64,000 nucleotides of DNA from a bacterium (GCA_017744355.1 JAGIBK010000003.1:180547-244546), one strand, 5' to 3'. Shown: positions 35,411 through 44,826, counted from the stretch's first letter. Translations and numbers: made by a program. The notes: generated from the letters alone by a model not told the origin.

Positions 35411-36949
35411 CTAGAAGACGGTGGCGGCGAGCTCGCCGAGCTTCTCGGCCGAGGTCTTCTCCACGTCCTGGTGCAGGCTGTTGCCGTGCGCGTCCATGGT
35501 GACGATGGCCTTGAAGTCCTCCACGTCCAGGTGCCACATGGCCTCGGGGATGCCGAACTCCAGCAGGTCGACGCCCGTGACCTTCTTGACGCAGGCCGCG
35601 TAGTACTGGGCCGCGCCGCCGATGGCGTTCAGGTAGACCGCGCCGTGCTCCTTGCAGGCCGCCAGGGTCTTGGGACCCATGCCGCCCTTGCCGATGATGG
35701 CGCGGACGCCGTAACGCTTGATGACCTCGTGCTGGTACGGCTCCTCGCGGATCGAGGTCGTGGGGCCAGCCGCCAGGATGTCGTAGCTGCCGTCGGCGTT
35801 CTTGCGCACGACCGGACCGCAGTGGTACAGGACGCCGCCCTGGAGCGAGACGGGCGGCTCGTTGTCCATCAAGTACTTGTGGATCGCATCACGGCCCGTG
35901 TGCATGGCCCCCTTGATGACGACCACGTCGCCCACGTGCAGCGAGCGGATCTGCTCGTCGGTGATGGGCGCCTGGAGCACGACCTCGCGGCCGGTGGCGA
36001 AGCCCGCCGCCGCAGCCTCGTCGGCCATGGGCTGCGCTTCGGCGGCCGGGACGTGGTACTGCCAGTCCTGGATGGCGCCGGTCCCGGCATCGAGCACGAC
36101 GCCGAGGCGACGGAAGGCCCAGCAGTTGTAGGCGACCGACACGAAGAAGCTCGCCGGCAGGCGGTTGAGGACGCCCACCTTGCAGCCCAAGAGCGTCACG
36201 CTGCCGCCGAAGCCCATGGTGCCCACGCCCAGGCCGTTGGCCTTGTCCATGACGTAGCTTTCGAGCTCCGCCAGGCGCTGGTCGGGGTTCACGTCGTGGG
36301 TCTCGCGCAAGAGCTGGTGCTTGGCCTCCTCGTAGCCCGAGGTGCGATCGCCGCCGATGGCCACGCCGATAAAGCCGGCCGAGCAGCCCTGGCCCTGAGC
36401 CTGATGGACCGCGTGCAGGATGCACTTGCGAACACCGTCCAGGTCACGGTTGGCCTTGCCCAGCTCGGGCAGCTCGCAGGGCAGCGAGTATTGGATGTTC
36501 TTGTTCTCGCAGCCGCCACCCTTGAGGATCAGCTTGACCTCGATGACGTCCTTCTCCCACTGCTCGAAGTGGATGACCGGGGTGCCGGGGCCCAGGTTGT
36601 CACCGGTGTTGGCGCCGGTCAGGCTGTCCACCGAGTTGGTGCGCAGCTTGCCGTCGTGGGTGGCGCGGGCCACCGCCTTGCGGATGGCCGCCTTGATCTC
36701 GAGCTGGTTGGTGCCCACCGGGGTGTGGACGAAGAAGGTGGGCATGCCCGTGTCCTGGCACAGGGGCAGGACGCTCTCGGCGGCCATGTCCACGTTCTTG
36801 GCGATGGTCGAAAGGGCGATTCCCGAGCGGGTACCGGCGTCCTCGCGGGCCTTGGCGGCGGCGAGCGTCTTTCGCACGTCGGCAGGCAGGTTGGTCGCGG
36901 TCTCGACGACCAGGGCGTAGAGGCTCTCTTCGAGTTGGGACAACGGCAT
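35411..36949 (-). CDS. fumA: Class I (Fe-S) fumarate hydratase
   Basis: This 512-residue fumarase joins the alpha and beta regions of the tartrate dehydratase/fumarase class in one chain. [4Fe-4S] ligands lie in VLPLCQDTGMPTFF, LKGGGCENKN and GQGCSAGFIG. The C-terminal beta region has VVIKGAMHTGRDAIHKYL and GKGGMGPKTL. It interconverts fumarate and malate in the TCA cycle and is oxygen-sensitive, so it is a likely client of the ISC system in this window. AGGAG is ten bases ahead of the ATG. Single gene with its own terminator. Confidence 0.95.
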   Translation of the reverse strand: MPLSQLEESLYALVVETATNLPADVRKTLAAAKAREDAGTRSGIALSTIAKNVDMAAESVLPLCQDTGMPTFFVHTPVGTNQLEIKAAIRKAVARATHDGKLRTNSVDSLTGANTGDNLGPGTPVIHFEQWEKDVIEVKLILKGGGCENKNIQYSLPCELPELGKANRDLDGVRKCILHAVHQAQGQGCSAGFIGVAIGGDRTSGYEEAKHQLLRETHDVNPDQRLAELESYVMDKANGLGVGTMGFGGSVTLLGCKVGVLNRLPASFFVSVAYNCWAFRRLGVVLDAGTGAIQDWQYHVPAAEAQPMADEAAAAGFATGREVVLQAPITDEQIRSLHVGDVVVIKGAMHTGRDAIHKYLMDNEPPVSLQGGVLYHCGPVVRKNADGSYDILAAGPTTSIREEPYQHEVIKRYGVRAIIGKGGMGPKTLAACKEHGAVYLNAIGGAAQYYAACVKKVTGVDLLEFGIPEAMWHLDVEDFKAIVTMDAHGNSLHQDVEKTSAEKLGELAATVF

Positions 36950-37019
36950 GGCGGGGGTGCTCCTTCCTTATGAAGCTCCCATGCTACCCCTATGTCCTTT
37001 AGAGTTCAAGGTTTGCGGA

Positions 37020-37304
37020 TTACCGGCTGCTGTTTCCCGCAACGATCCCGGCACCGTTGTTGCCGATGATTCCAGCACTGTTGTTATCGATGATCCCAGC
37101 ACCGTTGTTGCCAATGATCCCAGCACCGTTGTTGCCGATGAGACTTTCCCAACCTTGTGATGCCTCGAGATGCATCGCATCTTTGGCCATGACAGGAGCT
37201 TGAGGGGCAGCAGGTGCAGGCGGAACAGGGGGAGAAAAGGCGCGACCAAGGGTGTTGTTCCACAAAGCGCCAGCAGCGCTGCCAATTGAATTGAGCCAAC
37301 TCAT
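37020..37304 (-). CDS. Small GNNGAGII-repeat protein
   Basis: This 94-residue protein from ATG 37304 starts MSWLNSIGSAAGALWNNTLG, has a Pro/Ala-rich middle (SPPVPPAPAAPQAP), and then four tandem eight-residue units GNNGAGII/DNNSAGII ending GNSSR. The units are coded by exact 24-bp DNA repeats (37045-37140). The ATG at 37313 is directly after GGGGG and is less suitable. No known domain. The repetition of Asn-Asn-Gly-Ala-Gly-Ile-Ile suggests a stacked beta or adhesive fold. The local base composition is less GC-rich than neighbours. Confidence 0.6.
   Translation of the reverse strand: MSWLNSIGSAAGALWNNTLGRAFSPPVPPAPAAPQAPVMAKDAMHLEASQGWESLIGNNGAGIIGNNGAGIIDNNSAGIIGNNGAGIVAGNSSR
37045..37140 (-). 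repeat. Four tandem 24-bp repeats coding for GNNGAGII units
   Basis: Units at 37045-37068, 37069-37092, 37093-37116 and 37117-37140 differ by a few bases. Copy number could change without shifting the frame. Confidence 0.9.
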
Positions 37305-37423
37305 ACGCACCATCCCCCTTGCTCAAAACCAATCTGATAACGATCGCAACCAGTATCTCGTCAATTTTCTCAGCGAGTTTCTGGATTTAACAGAGGCTTA
37401 TCAGACAGCAAGTGAAGCACCAA

Positions 37424-37455
37424 TAAAAAAACCGACACCCCTTTCGAGGTGCCGG
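37424..37455 (-). terminator. Terminator of the rhodanese lipoprotein gene
   Basis: On the minus strand CCGGCACC, a short loop and GGTGTCGG are followed by seven T. Confidence 0.75.
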
Positions 37456-37476
37456 ATAACCAGAAATGGAGAGGAG

Positions 37477-37911
37477 CTAGCGATTGCCGATGACGCTGGG
37501 GTAGCCGGCCTCCGACCAGGCGATCATGCCGCCGGTCACGCTGGTGACGTGGGTGAAGCCGAAGCTGACGAGACGCGAAGCCGCCAGGCCGCTGCGATGG
37601 CCGCTGCGGCAGACCAAGAGGTACTCGGCATCCTTGTCGAGGCCCTTGCTCCAGTTGGAGACCTGGCCCAAGGGACGCAACAGGGCGCCCTGGATGTGGC
37701 CGGCCTCGAACTCGTTGGCCTCGCGCACGTCGATCAGCACGAGCTTGGGGTTGGTGGCGATCATGGCCTTGGCCTCGGCAACCGACACGTTGCCCACCTC
37801 GGCCTTGGCCTTCATCCGGGTCGAGACGCCCTGCTGGGCACCGACGGGCGTAGCCCCGCAGCCCGAAAGCAGCATGACACCAAGGGCAGCCCCCACCAGG
37901 ATCCGGTTCAT
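37477..37911 (-). CDS. Rhodanese-domain lipoprotein
   Basis: This is a 144-residue lipoprotein with lipobox LLSGC. The single rhodanese domain (VSVAEAKAMIATNPKLVLIDVREANEFEAGHI) carries the catalytic cysteine loop VCRSGHRSG, six residues as in thiosulfate sulfurtransferases. It would act outside the cytoplasmic membrane, where its sulfur donor and acceptor are unknown. The ATG lies nine bases after GGAGG. Confidence 0.9.
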   Translation of the reverse strand: MNRILVGAALGVMLLSGCGATPVGAQQGVSTRMKAKAEVGNVSVAEAKAMIATNPKLVLIDVREANEFEAGHIQGALLRPLGQVSNWSKGLDKDAEYLLVCRSGHRSGLAASRLVSFGFTHVTSVTGGMIAWSEAGYPSVIGNR

Positions 37912-38040
37912 CGTCGCTATCCTCCATCGATGCTAGAAATTAAGCCTTGGTTAAGAGATTATCACAAGCGACCAAGATCGGCAAGGAGTCGGCGATCCCC
38001 CTGCCTGACTGCCTTTGAGGGGCGATTGATGCCCCTCCCG

Positions 38041-38070
38041 TAGACCGCATGGTTATGGGGATGTTACAAT
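38041..38070 (+). promoter_or_regulatory. Possible promoter of the OPT-HD operon
   Basis: TAGACC (38041-38046), an 18-base spacer and TACAAT (38065-38070). The ATG at 38134 has AAGGAAG eleven bases upstream. Confidence 0.4.
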
Positions 38071-38133
38071 CCAGGGATCATCGCCCCCCTGTGCCCCTGT
38101 GCGGGCCATCCCTTCTATAAAGGAAGCGACTGC

Positions 38134-40047
38134 ATGTCCACGACCCTCGGCAACGAAGAGGCTTCGGCCGCTTCGAAGGAGCTGACGCCGCAAGAGCGCG
38201 AGCTCGACTGGTACAAGAATGTCTACCAGGGCGACAGCATGCCCCAGCTCACGGTCCGCTCCGTCCTCATGGGCAGCGTGCTAGGCGCCATCATGTCCCT
38301 CTCGAACCTCTACGTCGGCCTCAAGACCGGCTGGGGACTCGGCGTGGCCATCACCGCCTGCATCCTGTCCTACGCCATCTGGACGACCCTGCGCAAGGTC
38401 GGGCTCGCCAAGACGGACATGTCCATCCTCGAGAACAACGCCATGCAGTCCACCGCCTCGGCGGCGGGCTACTCGACCGGCGGCACCATGGTCTCGGCGA
38501 TCGCAGCCTACCTGATCGTCACCAAGACCAACATGGAGTTCTGGACCCTCATGGGCTGGACCTTCTTCCTGGCGATGCTCGGCGTCATGCTGGCCATCCC
38601 CATGAAGCGCCAGATGATCAACCATGAGCAGCTTCGCTTCCCCTCGGGCGTGGCGGCCGCCGCCACCCTCAAGAGCCTTCACGCCAAGGGCGGCGACGCC
38701 GTCCGGCAGGCCCGCACCCTGTTCCAGATGATGGGGCTCGGCGCCGTGGTCGCCTGGGCCCGCGACGGGATGCCCTGGCTCGCCGGCAAGCTCAAGATGA
38801 ACCTGCCCGCGCTGCCCGCGGACTTCCACTTCCCCCTGCTCAAGATCGCAGGCCAGCCCATCGCCAAGTGGACCTTCACCCTCGAAGCCTCGACCATCAT
38901 GATCGCGGCCGGCGCCCTCATGGGCTGGAAGACCGGCTGGAGCATGCTGCTCGGCGCCGTCGCCACCTACGCGATCGCCGTGCCCCAGATCTGGCAGCAC
39001 TTCCCCGACGCCCTGCTCGCCCACGGCGCGGACCCCAAGGTGCTCCTCGACCCGACCTTCTTCCCCACCTCCAAGGCCATCCGTAACTGGAGCCTGTGGG
39101 GCGGCTCGGCCATGATGGTCAGCTCGGGCATGCTTGGCTTCGCCCTCCAGTGGAAGACCATCGTCCGCGCCCTGACCCCCCAGAAGGCCTCGACCGCGAG
39201 CGGTGAGGCGGATCCCTTGGCCGCCATCGAGGTGCCCAACAGCTGGTTCTGGGCCGGTACCACCATTGCTGCCCTCGGCGTCATGACCATCATGCACTTC
39301 GCGTTCCACGTGAAGCCCTGGATGAGCCTCATCGCCGTCATCATGACCTTCTTCCTCAGCCTGGTCGCCTGCCGCGCCACCGGTGAGACCGACACCACCC
39401 CCATTGGCGCCATGGGCAAGATCACCCAGCTCACCTACGGCGTGCTCGCCCCGGCCAACGTCGTCACCAACCTCATGACCGCCTGCGTCACCGCGGGTGC
39501 TGCCGGTTCCGCGGCCGACCTCCTGACCGACCTCAAGAGCGGCTACCTGCTTGGCGCCAACCCCCGCAAGCAGTTCCTCGCCCAGTTCGCTGGCATCTTC
39601 GTCGGCACCGCCGTCGTCGTGCCGGTGTGGTACCTCCTGGTGCCCAACGCCGACGTGCTCGGCTCCGAGAAGTTCCCCGCCCCCGCCGCCCAGGTGTGGG
39701 CGAGCGTCGCCCAGCTCCTGAGCAACGGCATCGGCAGCCTGCACCCCACCATCCAGGTGAGCATGCTCGTCGGCGGCCTGATCGGCATCATCCTGCCCCT
39801 GATCGAGCTCGCCCTCCCCAAGAAGGCCAAGGCCTTCGTGCCCTCGCCGACCGCCCTGGGCCTGTCGATGGTCATCCCCGCGACCAACGCCATCTCCATG
39901 TTCCTCGGCGCGCTTCTCGCCCTCATCTGGGAGAAGCGGAACAGCAAGCAGGCTGAGGCCTTCTTGATCCCCATCGCCGCCGGCCTCATCGCGGGCGAAA
40001 GCCTGCTGGGCGTCGGGATCGTGCTGTTGAGCGTGCTGGCGCCGTGA
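38134..40047 (+). CDS. OPT-family oligopeptide transporter
   Basis: This 637-residue membrane protein has the OPT superfamily pattern: QLTVRSVLMGSVLGAIMSLSNLYVGLKTGW near the start, LRFPSGVAAAATLKSLHA, and C-terminal helices (ALGLSMVIPATNAISMFLGA, AGLIAGESLLGVGIVLLSVL). About 14-16 helices are visible. The short 'RFPSG' and 'GESLLG' motifs fit the bacterial OPT clade that imports peptides or metal chelates. It overlaps the next gene by four bases (GTGA), which suggests coupled translation. Confidence 0.92.
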   Translation: MSTTLGNEEASAASKELTPQERELDWYKNVYQGDSMPQLTVRSVLMGSVLGAIMSLSNLYVGLKTGWGLGVAITACILSYAIWTTLRKVGLAKTDMSILENNAMQSTASAAGYSTGGTMVSAIAAYLIVTKTNMEFWTLMGWTFFLAMLGVMLAIPMKRQMINHEQLRFPSGVAAAATLKSLHAKGGDAVRQARTLFQMMGLGAVVAWARDGMPWLAGKLKMNLPALPADFHFPLLKIAGQPIAKWTFTLEASTIMIAAGALMGWKTGWSMLLGAVATYAIAVPQIWQHFPDALLAHGADPKVLLDPTFFPTSKAIRNWSLWGGSAMMVSSGMLGFALQWKTIVRALTPQKASTASGEADPLAAIEVPNSWFWAGTTIAALGVMTIMHFAFHVKPWMSLIAVIMTFFLSLVACRATGETDTTPIGAMGKITQLTYGVLAPANVVTNLMTACVTAGAAGSAADLLTDLKSGYLLGANPRKQFLAQFAGIFVGTAVVVPVWYLLVPNADVLGSEKFPAPAAQVWASVAQLLSNGIGSLHPTIQVSMLVGGLIGIILPLIELALPKKAKAFVPSPTALGLSMVIPATNAISMFLGALLALIWEKRNSKQAEAFLIPIAAGLIAGESLLGVGIVLLSVLAP

Positions 40048-41966
40048 TCTTCAGCGATCGCGTCCGAGATCCCATCCACGGCCTGATCCCGCTCACGGCC
40101 TGTGAGCGAGACCTGCTCCGCACCCGGCCCTTCAGCCGGTTGCGGGGGGTCCGCCAGATGGGGATGGCCTACGTGGTCTATTCGGGCGCGCACCACACCC
40201 GCTACGAGCACGTGATCGGAGCCATGCACACCGCATGGCTCCTTTCCGAGCACCTCACCTCGGTCTTCAGCGAGCAGGACCTGCGCCTGATCCGCCTGGG
40301 GGCCCTCTGCCACGACCTGGGCCACCGGCCCTTCTCGCACTCGCTCGAAGACGCGGCCCGGCGCTACGCCGCCGACCCAGACTACGCCTTCCTCGCCAAC
40401 TACCTGGACCACGAGGAGCGCACCCGCCTGCTGGTCGAGACCGACCCCGAGATCGGCGAGGTCCTCGCCCGCCACGAGGACTACCGCGACCTGGACCGGC
40501 GCGATATCGCCCTGGTCGCCATCGGCGAGCACCCGCGCGTCGAATTGAACCTCTTCACCCACTCCGAGATCGACGCCGACCGCATCGACTACGTCCTTCG
40601 GGACAACTACTACTGCGGCTTCACCCACGGCATCGATACCCAGTCGCTCTTGGACCTCTACGTGCCGGACCCCGAGCAGGGCCTGGTCCTGAGCGCCCAG
40701 CACACCTACGTTGCCTCGCAGCTGCTCTCGGCGCGCTTCAACCTCATCTCCAACATCCAGAACAACCCCAAGAGCCGCCTGGGGGATCTCTTGCTCGCGC
40801 GCTGCATCCGGCAGGCCCTGCAGGGCGCCGACGCCGAGCGCCGCGAGGTCTTCGACCGGGTCGTCAACGTGGGCCAGGACTCGGATCTCGAGCAGTTCTT
40901 GCGCAAATACGCCCCCTTCGAGTGGGGCCAGATGGAGGCCATGGTCGGCGGCCGCGAGCCCTTCCGCGAGCTGACCACTTACGACTTCTCGGTCCTCTCG
41001 CCCATGGCCCGCTTCGCCCTGCGCTCCTTGCAGGTGCCCGGCCGCAGCGTCGCCCAGCAGCTCGAAGACCGCCTCAACGCCCAGACTCAGGGCAGCTACC
41101 TGGTCGATCGCCTCTCGATCAGCCCGCCCACAGACCCATTGCCCGTCTCGCGCTCGGGACACGCTCCCTGGCACGGCCGCCTCACCGAGCTGCCCACGGT
41201 GCAGGGCATCGTGGACGCCTCGCTCGAAGGGATCGGCCTGCGGGTCTACGTGCCCGCCGACTCGGAGCTTGCCCCCGATGCTGAGCACTTCGCCGAGTGG
41301 GTGGCCGCTTACCGGCGCCTCGACGCGAGCATGGACGCGCCCAAGGCCGAGGGAATCCTCAATGAGCTGTGGGGCGGCGATCGCGTCCAGTTCGGCCTTC
41401 TCTTGGCCCTCGAAGAGGTCGCCCTCGATCTCTTGACCGAGCAGGTCGGCCACGGCCCATCGCGCCTGGCGCTCCTCTTCCTCACCTGCTACGCGGCTCT
41501 CGACAGCATCGCCCGCGCCGTGAACGACCCGCGCATCTACATGGACGGCCGCGAGGCCGTGCTCATCCTCTTGCGGCACCCGGCCCTGCGCCCCATCCTG
41601 GCCTCGCGCTTCCCCGAGAGCTACGCGGGCACCCGCCCCTCGGGCGCCCTGCTCAACGACCTGCGCTACCTGGAGCGCTGCGGCCTGGTCTACGCGCCGA
41701 CGCGCGTCGAGCGGGTGCGCAACGTCTTCGTGCGCCGGCCCAAGTACGGCAGCACCGGCTGGGGCAAGCGCCTCTTCAGGACCCTCGCGGAGCCTGCGAG
41801 CAGCAGAGAGTTCGTCGACTCGCTCGAGACGGCCATGAAGGCGCTCTTCGCGCCTCACCTGGACGCCTACTGCGAATACTTCAGCCTGCTCGGCGAGGAG
41901 GGCGCGGGCAACGCTTCGCGCCGCCGCGAGCTCAGACGCCAGATGCCGGTGCCCTTCACGCGCTAA
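40044..41966 (+). CDS. HD-domain phosphohydrolase (dNTPase/SAMHD1-like)
   Basis: This 640-residue cytoplasmic protein starts at the GTG overlapping the OPT stop. The N-terminal half is an HD domain with all metal ligands: HTRYEHVIGAMHTAW, LCHDLGHRPFSHSLE, and Asp in HSEIDADRIDYVLRDN. These match the SAMHD1/dGTPase group. The C-terminal 300 residues are helical and unassigned. Such enzymes hydrolyse nucleotides. The substrate here is unknown, and the coupling to a peptide transporter is unusual. Confidence 0.88.
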   Translation: MIFSDRVRDPIHGLIPLTACERDLLRTRPFSRLRGVRQMGMAYVVYSGAHHTRYEHVIGAMHTAWLLSEHLTSVFSEQDLRLIRLGALCHDLGHRPFSHSLEDAARRYAADPDYAFLANYLDHEERTRLLVETDPEIGEVLARHEDYRDLDRRDIALVAIGEHPRVELNLFTHSEIDADRIDYVLRDNYYCGFTHGIDTQSLLDLYVPDPEQGLVLSAQHTYVASQLLSARFNLISNIQNNPKSRLGDLLLARCIRQALQGADAERREVFDRVVNVGQDSDLEQFLRKYAPFEWGQMEAMVGGREPFRELTTYDFSVLSPMARFALRSLQVPGRSVAQQLEDRLNAQTQGSYLVDRLSISPPTDPLPVSRSGHAPWHGRLTELPTVQGIVDASLEGIGLRVYVPADSELAPDAEHFAEWVAAYRRLDASMDAPKAEGILNELWGGDRVQFGLLLALEEVALDLLTEQVGHGPSRLALLFLTCYAALDSIARAVNDPRIYMDGREAVLILLRHPALRPILASRFPESYAGTRPSGALLNDLRYLERCGLVYAPTRVERVRNVFVRRPKYGSTGWGKRLFRTLAEPASSREFVDSLETAMKALFAPHLDAYCEYFSLLGEEGAGNASRRRELRRQMPVPFTR

Positions 41967-41992
41967 GCCGCGCTTTGGGCTAGAATAAGGGC

Positions 41993-43717
41993 ATGATCGA
42001 TGCCCTTCTCCTGCATGAGCTCTTGCTCGCCGTGATCATCGGCGGCCTCACGGGCCGCCTGGTGGACTTCGGCGCGGTGCAGCTCCTCTTCAGGCCCTAC
42101 ACCGCCAAGCGCTTCGCCGGCCTCAAGCTCCACGGCGTGCTGCCCGCACGCCAGGAGGCCCTCGCGCGGCAGGTGGCGAACTCCATCGCCGACCGCCTGC
42201 TCTCCGAGGAGACGCTCGCCTCGTTCATCACGAGCCCCGAGATGGCCGCCAAGATCCGCGAGAACGTCGCCCGTGAGGTGGACCGCTTCGTCGACCGCGA
42301 CCTGCCCTCGGTCCGCGAGCTGTTGGGCGAGCTCTTGAGCGACCCCAAGGCCCTCGACGAGGAGATTCGCGTCGTCAGCTCCTGGTGCGGTGAGTACCTG
42401 GCCTCGCTCGCCAACAGCCCCGAGGTCCGCGAGCGCTGCGCCTTCGTCCTTACCCGCCTGATGGTCGAGCGCAAGGCCATGCGCATGGACGAGCTGCTCG
42501 CCCCCGGCGTGTGGGAGGCCATCGGCCGGATGATCGAAAGCCGGCTCGAAGGCCTCGCCGACACGCCCGAGCTGAACGCCGAGCGCATCGACACCTGGCT
42601 TGCGGGCCTGGGCGCACCCGGGACCATGTTCTCCGAAGAAACCCTCTCGAGCCTGCGCGCCGAGGCCCGCCAGCGCATCCCGGACTGGCTCAAAGCGCTC
42701 GAAGAAGGCCTCAAGCGCCCCGACACCCAGGCCTGGCTCGATCGCTACGTGCTCGACAGCGTCGAAGGCTTCATCGAGGACCTGCCGCGCCAGGGCCTGC
42801 TCAACGAATTGGTGGGCTGGTTCATCCGCACCACCTACCGCGAGAACAAGGCCCACTACCGCCGCAAGCTGCTCGAAATCCTGCCCGGTCAGGTCGCGCG
42901 CTTCCGCGAGAGCCTGAGCGACCCGGCCAACCGCGATCGCCTGTACCAAAAGCTCGACCAGGCCATCACCGAGATCGCGGGCACCCCGCTCGGCACCCGC
43001 TACGCCACCATCCCCGCCGACCTGCGCCGGGACCTCAAGGGCCTCGTCTCCCAGGTGCTGTCGAGCCCCACCACCCGCACGACCCTCCAGCAGTGGGCGA
43101 ACCACCTGCTCGCGCGCTTCCGCTCGGCGCCGCTCGAAGAGTTCCTGCCCGCGGGGCTGCGCGCCCTCTCGGCCGAGGACCTTTCGAGCGCGAGCCAAGA
43201 GGGCCCCGTCCGCGACGCCGTGGATTTCGGCTTCGACCTGCTGCGCGAGGCGGGCCTGCAGCGCCAGCTCCAGAGCCTGATCGGCCAGGGCGCCTCCTTC
43301 GTCCTCTCCAAGCCCATCGGCCGCCTGCGCGACCGGCTCGGCGAAGAGCGGCTCACCCGCATCCACGGCACCATCGAGCAGCAGCTCCTGGCCGCCGCCC
43401 AGCGCGAGGCGCCGCGGCTCGCCCGGCTCATCGACGTGCGGGGGCTGGTCGAGACCAAGATTCAGGGCGCCGACGCCCAGGCCATCGAGGCCATGGTCAA
43501 GAACCTCGCGCGCAAGGAGCTCAACTCCATCTTCACCAAGGGCCTCTACGGCGGCATCCTCGTCAGCCTCGTCATGACGGGCTTCCTGCTCGTGCTCGAA
43601 AGCCTGGTGAACCGGCTCTACCCGGGCGCCGGCTGGATTGCGCTCGCCGGGGTGGGAGCCGCGCTCCTGGTCACGGCGGCACGTTATCTGCGCATTCCCG
43701 CGCCGCACGACTCTTGA
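41993..43717 (+). CDS. DUF445 family membrane protein
   Basis: This 574-residue protein has an N-terminal helix with LLLAVIIGGLTGRLVDFGAVQLLFRPYTAKRF, the DUF445 signature (family N-x-x-A-V-x-x-L-F-R-P). A long helical, amphipathic middle made of repeated 'E-x-L-S-D-P..R-L-x-x-x-L-D' segments follows. The last 70 residues hold two membrane helices (GGILVSLVMTGFLLVLESLV and WIALAGVGAALLVTAARYL). DUF445 proteins are membrane proteins of unknown function. Only 26 bases follow the HD gene. A TAGAAT lies six bases before the ATG. Confidence 0.85.
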   Translation: MIDALLLHELLLAVIIGGLTGRLVDFGAVQLLFRPYTAKRFAGLKLHGVLPARQEALARQVANSIADRLLSEETLASFITSPEMAAKIRENVAREVDRFVDRDLPSVRELLGELLSDPKALDEEIRVVSSWCGEYLASLANSPEVRERCAFVLTRLMVERKAMRMDELLAPGVWEAIGRMIESRLEGLADTPELNAERIDTWLAGLGAPGTMFSEETLSSLRAEARQRIPDWLKALEEGLKRPDTQAWLDRYVLDSVEGFIEDLPRQGLLNELVGWFIRTTYRENKAHYRRKLLEILPGQVARFRESLSDPANRDRLYQKLDQAITEIAGTPLGTRYATIPADLRRDLKGLVSQVLSSPTTRTTLQQWANHLLARFRSAPLEEFLPAGLRALSAEDLSSASQEGPVRDAVDFGFDLLREAGLQRQLQSLIGQGASFVLSKPIGRLRDRLGEERLTRIHGTIEQQLLAAAQREAPRLARLIDVRGLVETKIQGADAQAIEAMVKNLARKELNSIFTKGLYGGILVSLVMTGFLLVLESLVNRLYPGAGWIALAGVGAALLVTAARYLRIPAPHDS

Positions 43718-43832
43718 GGGGAGCACAGGCGCGCTTTTTGTTGTGTGGCGTCCGTTACGGCGCAAGCGAAGCGCGCTCTCGTAGGATAGAAGTGGAATCT
43801 CGTCATCATCTCACCCGGAGGCGATCTCTCAG

Positions 43833-44822
43833 ATGAGTGAACAAGTCCGACTTGCGACCCGCGAACTGCGCTGGGAGCAAATCCAGGCGGCCCTGACCGA
43901 CCTGCTTCAAGAAGGCGACACCGCCATCACCCTCGCTGAAATCGCGCGCCGCTGCGACATCCCCCGGGCGGCCCTCAGCAAGGAAGCCGCCTGGAAGACG
44001 GCCATCGCTTCGGCCGAGGCCGAGCGGGTCCGTCGCCGTGCCGAGCAGCTCCAGCAGCTGCGCGTCGGCTTCATCACCCCTACCGTCCCGGCCCCCGAAG
44101 CCATCGACGGCGAGGCCCCACCCGTCTCGCTGGATACGGTCGTGCGCGACATCCAGCGCCTGGTGCACCAGGCCCGCGAGGGCGCCGACGAGGCCTACCA
44201 GCGAGGCCGCATGGAGGCGCTCGCCGAGCATCCCACCCCGGAAACCGTCGAGAGCGGCCTCCACGAAGCCTACGAGCGTGGCCGCGAAGCCGGCCGCAAC
44301 GAGCTCACCGAGGACCTCAACCAGGCATACGAGCGCGGCCTGCGCGACGGCCGCGAGACCTCGAACGAGCTGGCAGAAGCCTACGAGCGCGGTCGCCAGG
44401 ACGGCTTCAAGGCCGGCGGCGAAGAGGCGCGCAACGCCTACGACCGAGGCCGCTCGATGGGCCGCGCCGAACTGCAGGTCGAGGTCAACCAGGCCTACGA
44501 GCGAGGCGTGAAGGAAGGCAAGGCCGAATCGGCCGCCGACGTCATGAACGCCTACGACCGCGGCCGCCGCGACGGCTGGGAAGAAGGCCGCCGCGAGGGT
44601 GCGAACGGCGGGCGGTCCATGTTCGGCTTCAATGTCAACAAGGCCAACCCCGACCGGGAGTGGGCGCTCGCCATCCTCCACGCCCCCGGCACCGCCACGC
44701 CCGACCACCTGCGGACCACCTACCGGATGCTGACCAAGGCCTTCCACCCGGACCGCAACCCGGACGTCTCGCCCGAGTTCATCCGTAACCTCAACCGGGC
44801 CAAGGAGATCCTCGGCTTCTAG
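43833..44822 (+). CDS. HTH / Y-x-R-G repeat / C-terminal J-domain protein
   Basis: This 329-residue soluble protein has an unusual order of parts. Residues about 31-60 look like a helix-turn-helix (ITLAEIARRCDIPRAALSKE). Residues 121-255 contain seven repeats starting A-Y-(E/D/Q)-R-G at 121, 146, 165, 183, 202, 221 and 240, a near-constant 19-residue period with a second Gly (YERGREAGRNELTEDLNQ). Residues 275-329 are a J-domain with HPD at 305-307 (KAFHPDRNPD), lacking helix I and the C-terminal parts of DnaJ. It may recruit an Hsp70 to a DNA or protein partner bound by the N-terminus. GGAGG precedes the ATG. No homologue of this full layout is known to me. Confidence 0.75.
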   Translation: MSEQVRLATRELRWEQIQAALTDLLQEGDTAITLAEIARRCDIPRAALSKEAAWKTAIASAEAERVRRRAEQLQQLRVGFITPTVPAPEAIDGEAPPVSLDTVVRDIQRLVHQAREGADEAYQRGRMEALAEHPTPETVESGLHEAYERGREAGRNELTEDLNQAYERGLRDGRETSNELAEAYERGRQDGFKAGGEEARNAYDRGRSMGRAELQVEVNQAYERGVKEGKAESAADVMNAYDRGRRDGWEEGRREGANGGRSMFGFNVNKANPDREWALAILHAPGTATPDHLRTTYRMLTKAFHPDRNPDVSPEFIRNLNRAKEILGF

Positions 44823-44826
44823 CCTT

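Noticed and set aside
39543..41858. Long minus-strand frame opposite the OPT and HD genes
   Set aside because: The plus-strand products have clear families; the antisense frame has only low-complexity Gly/Arg/Ala/Val residues.
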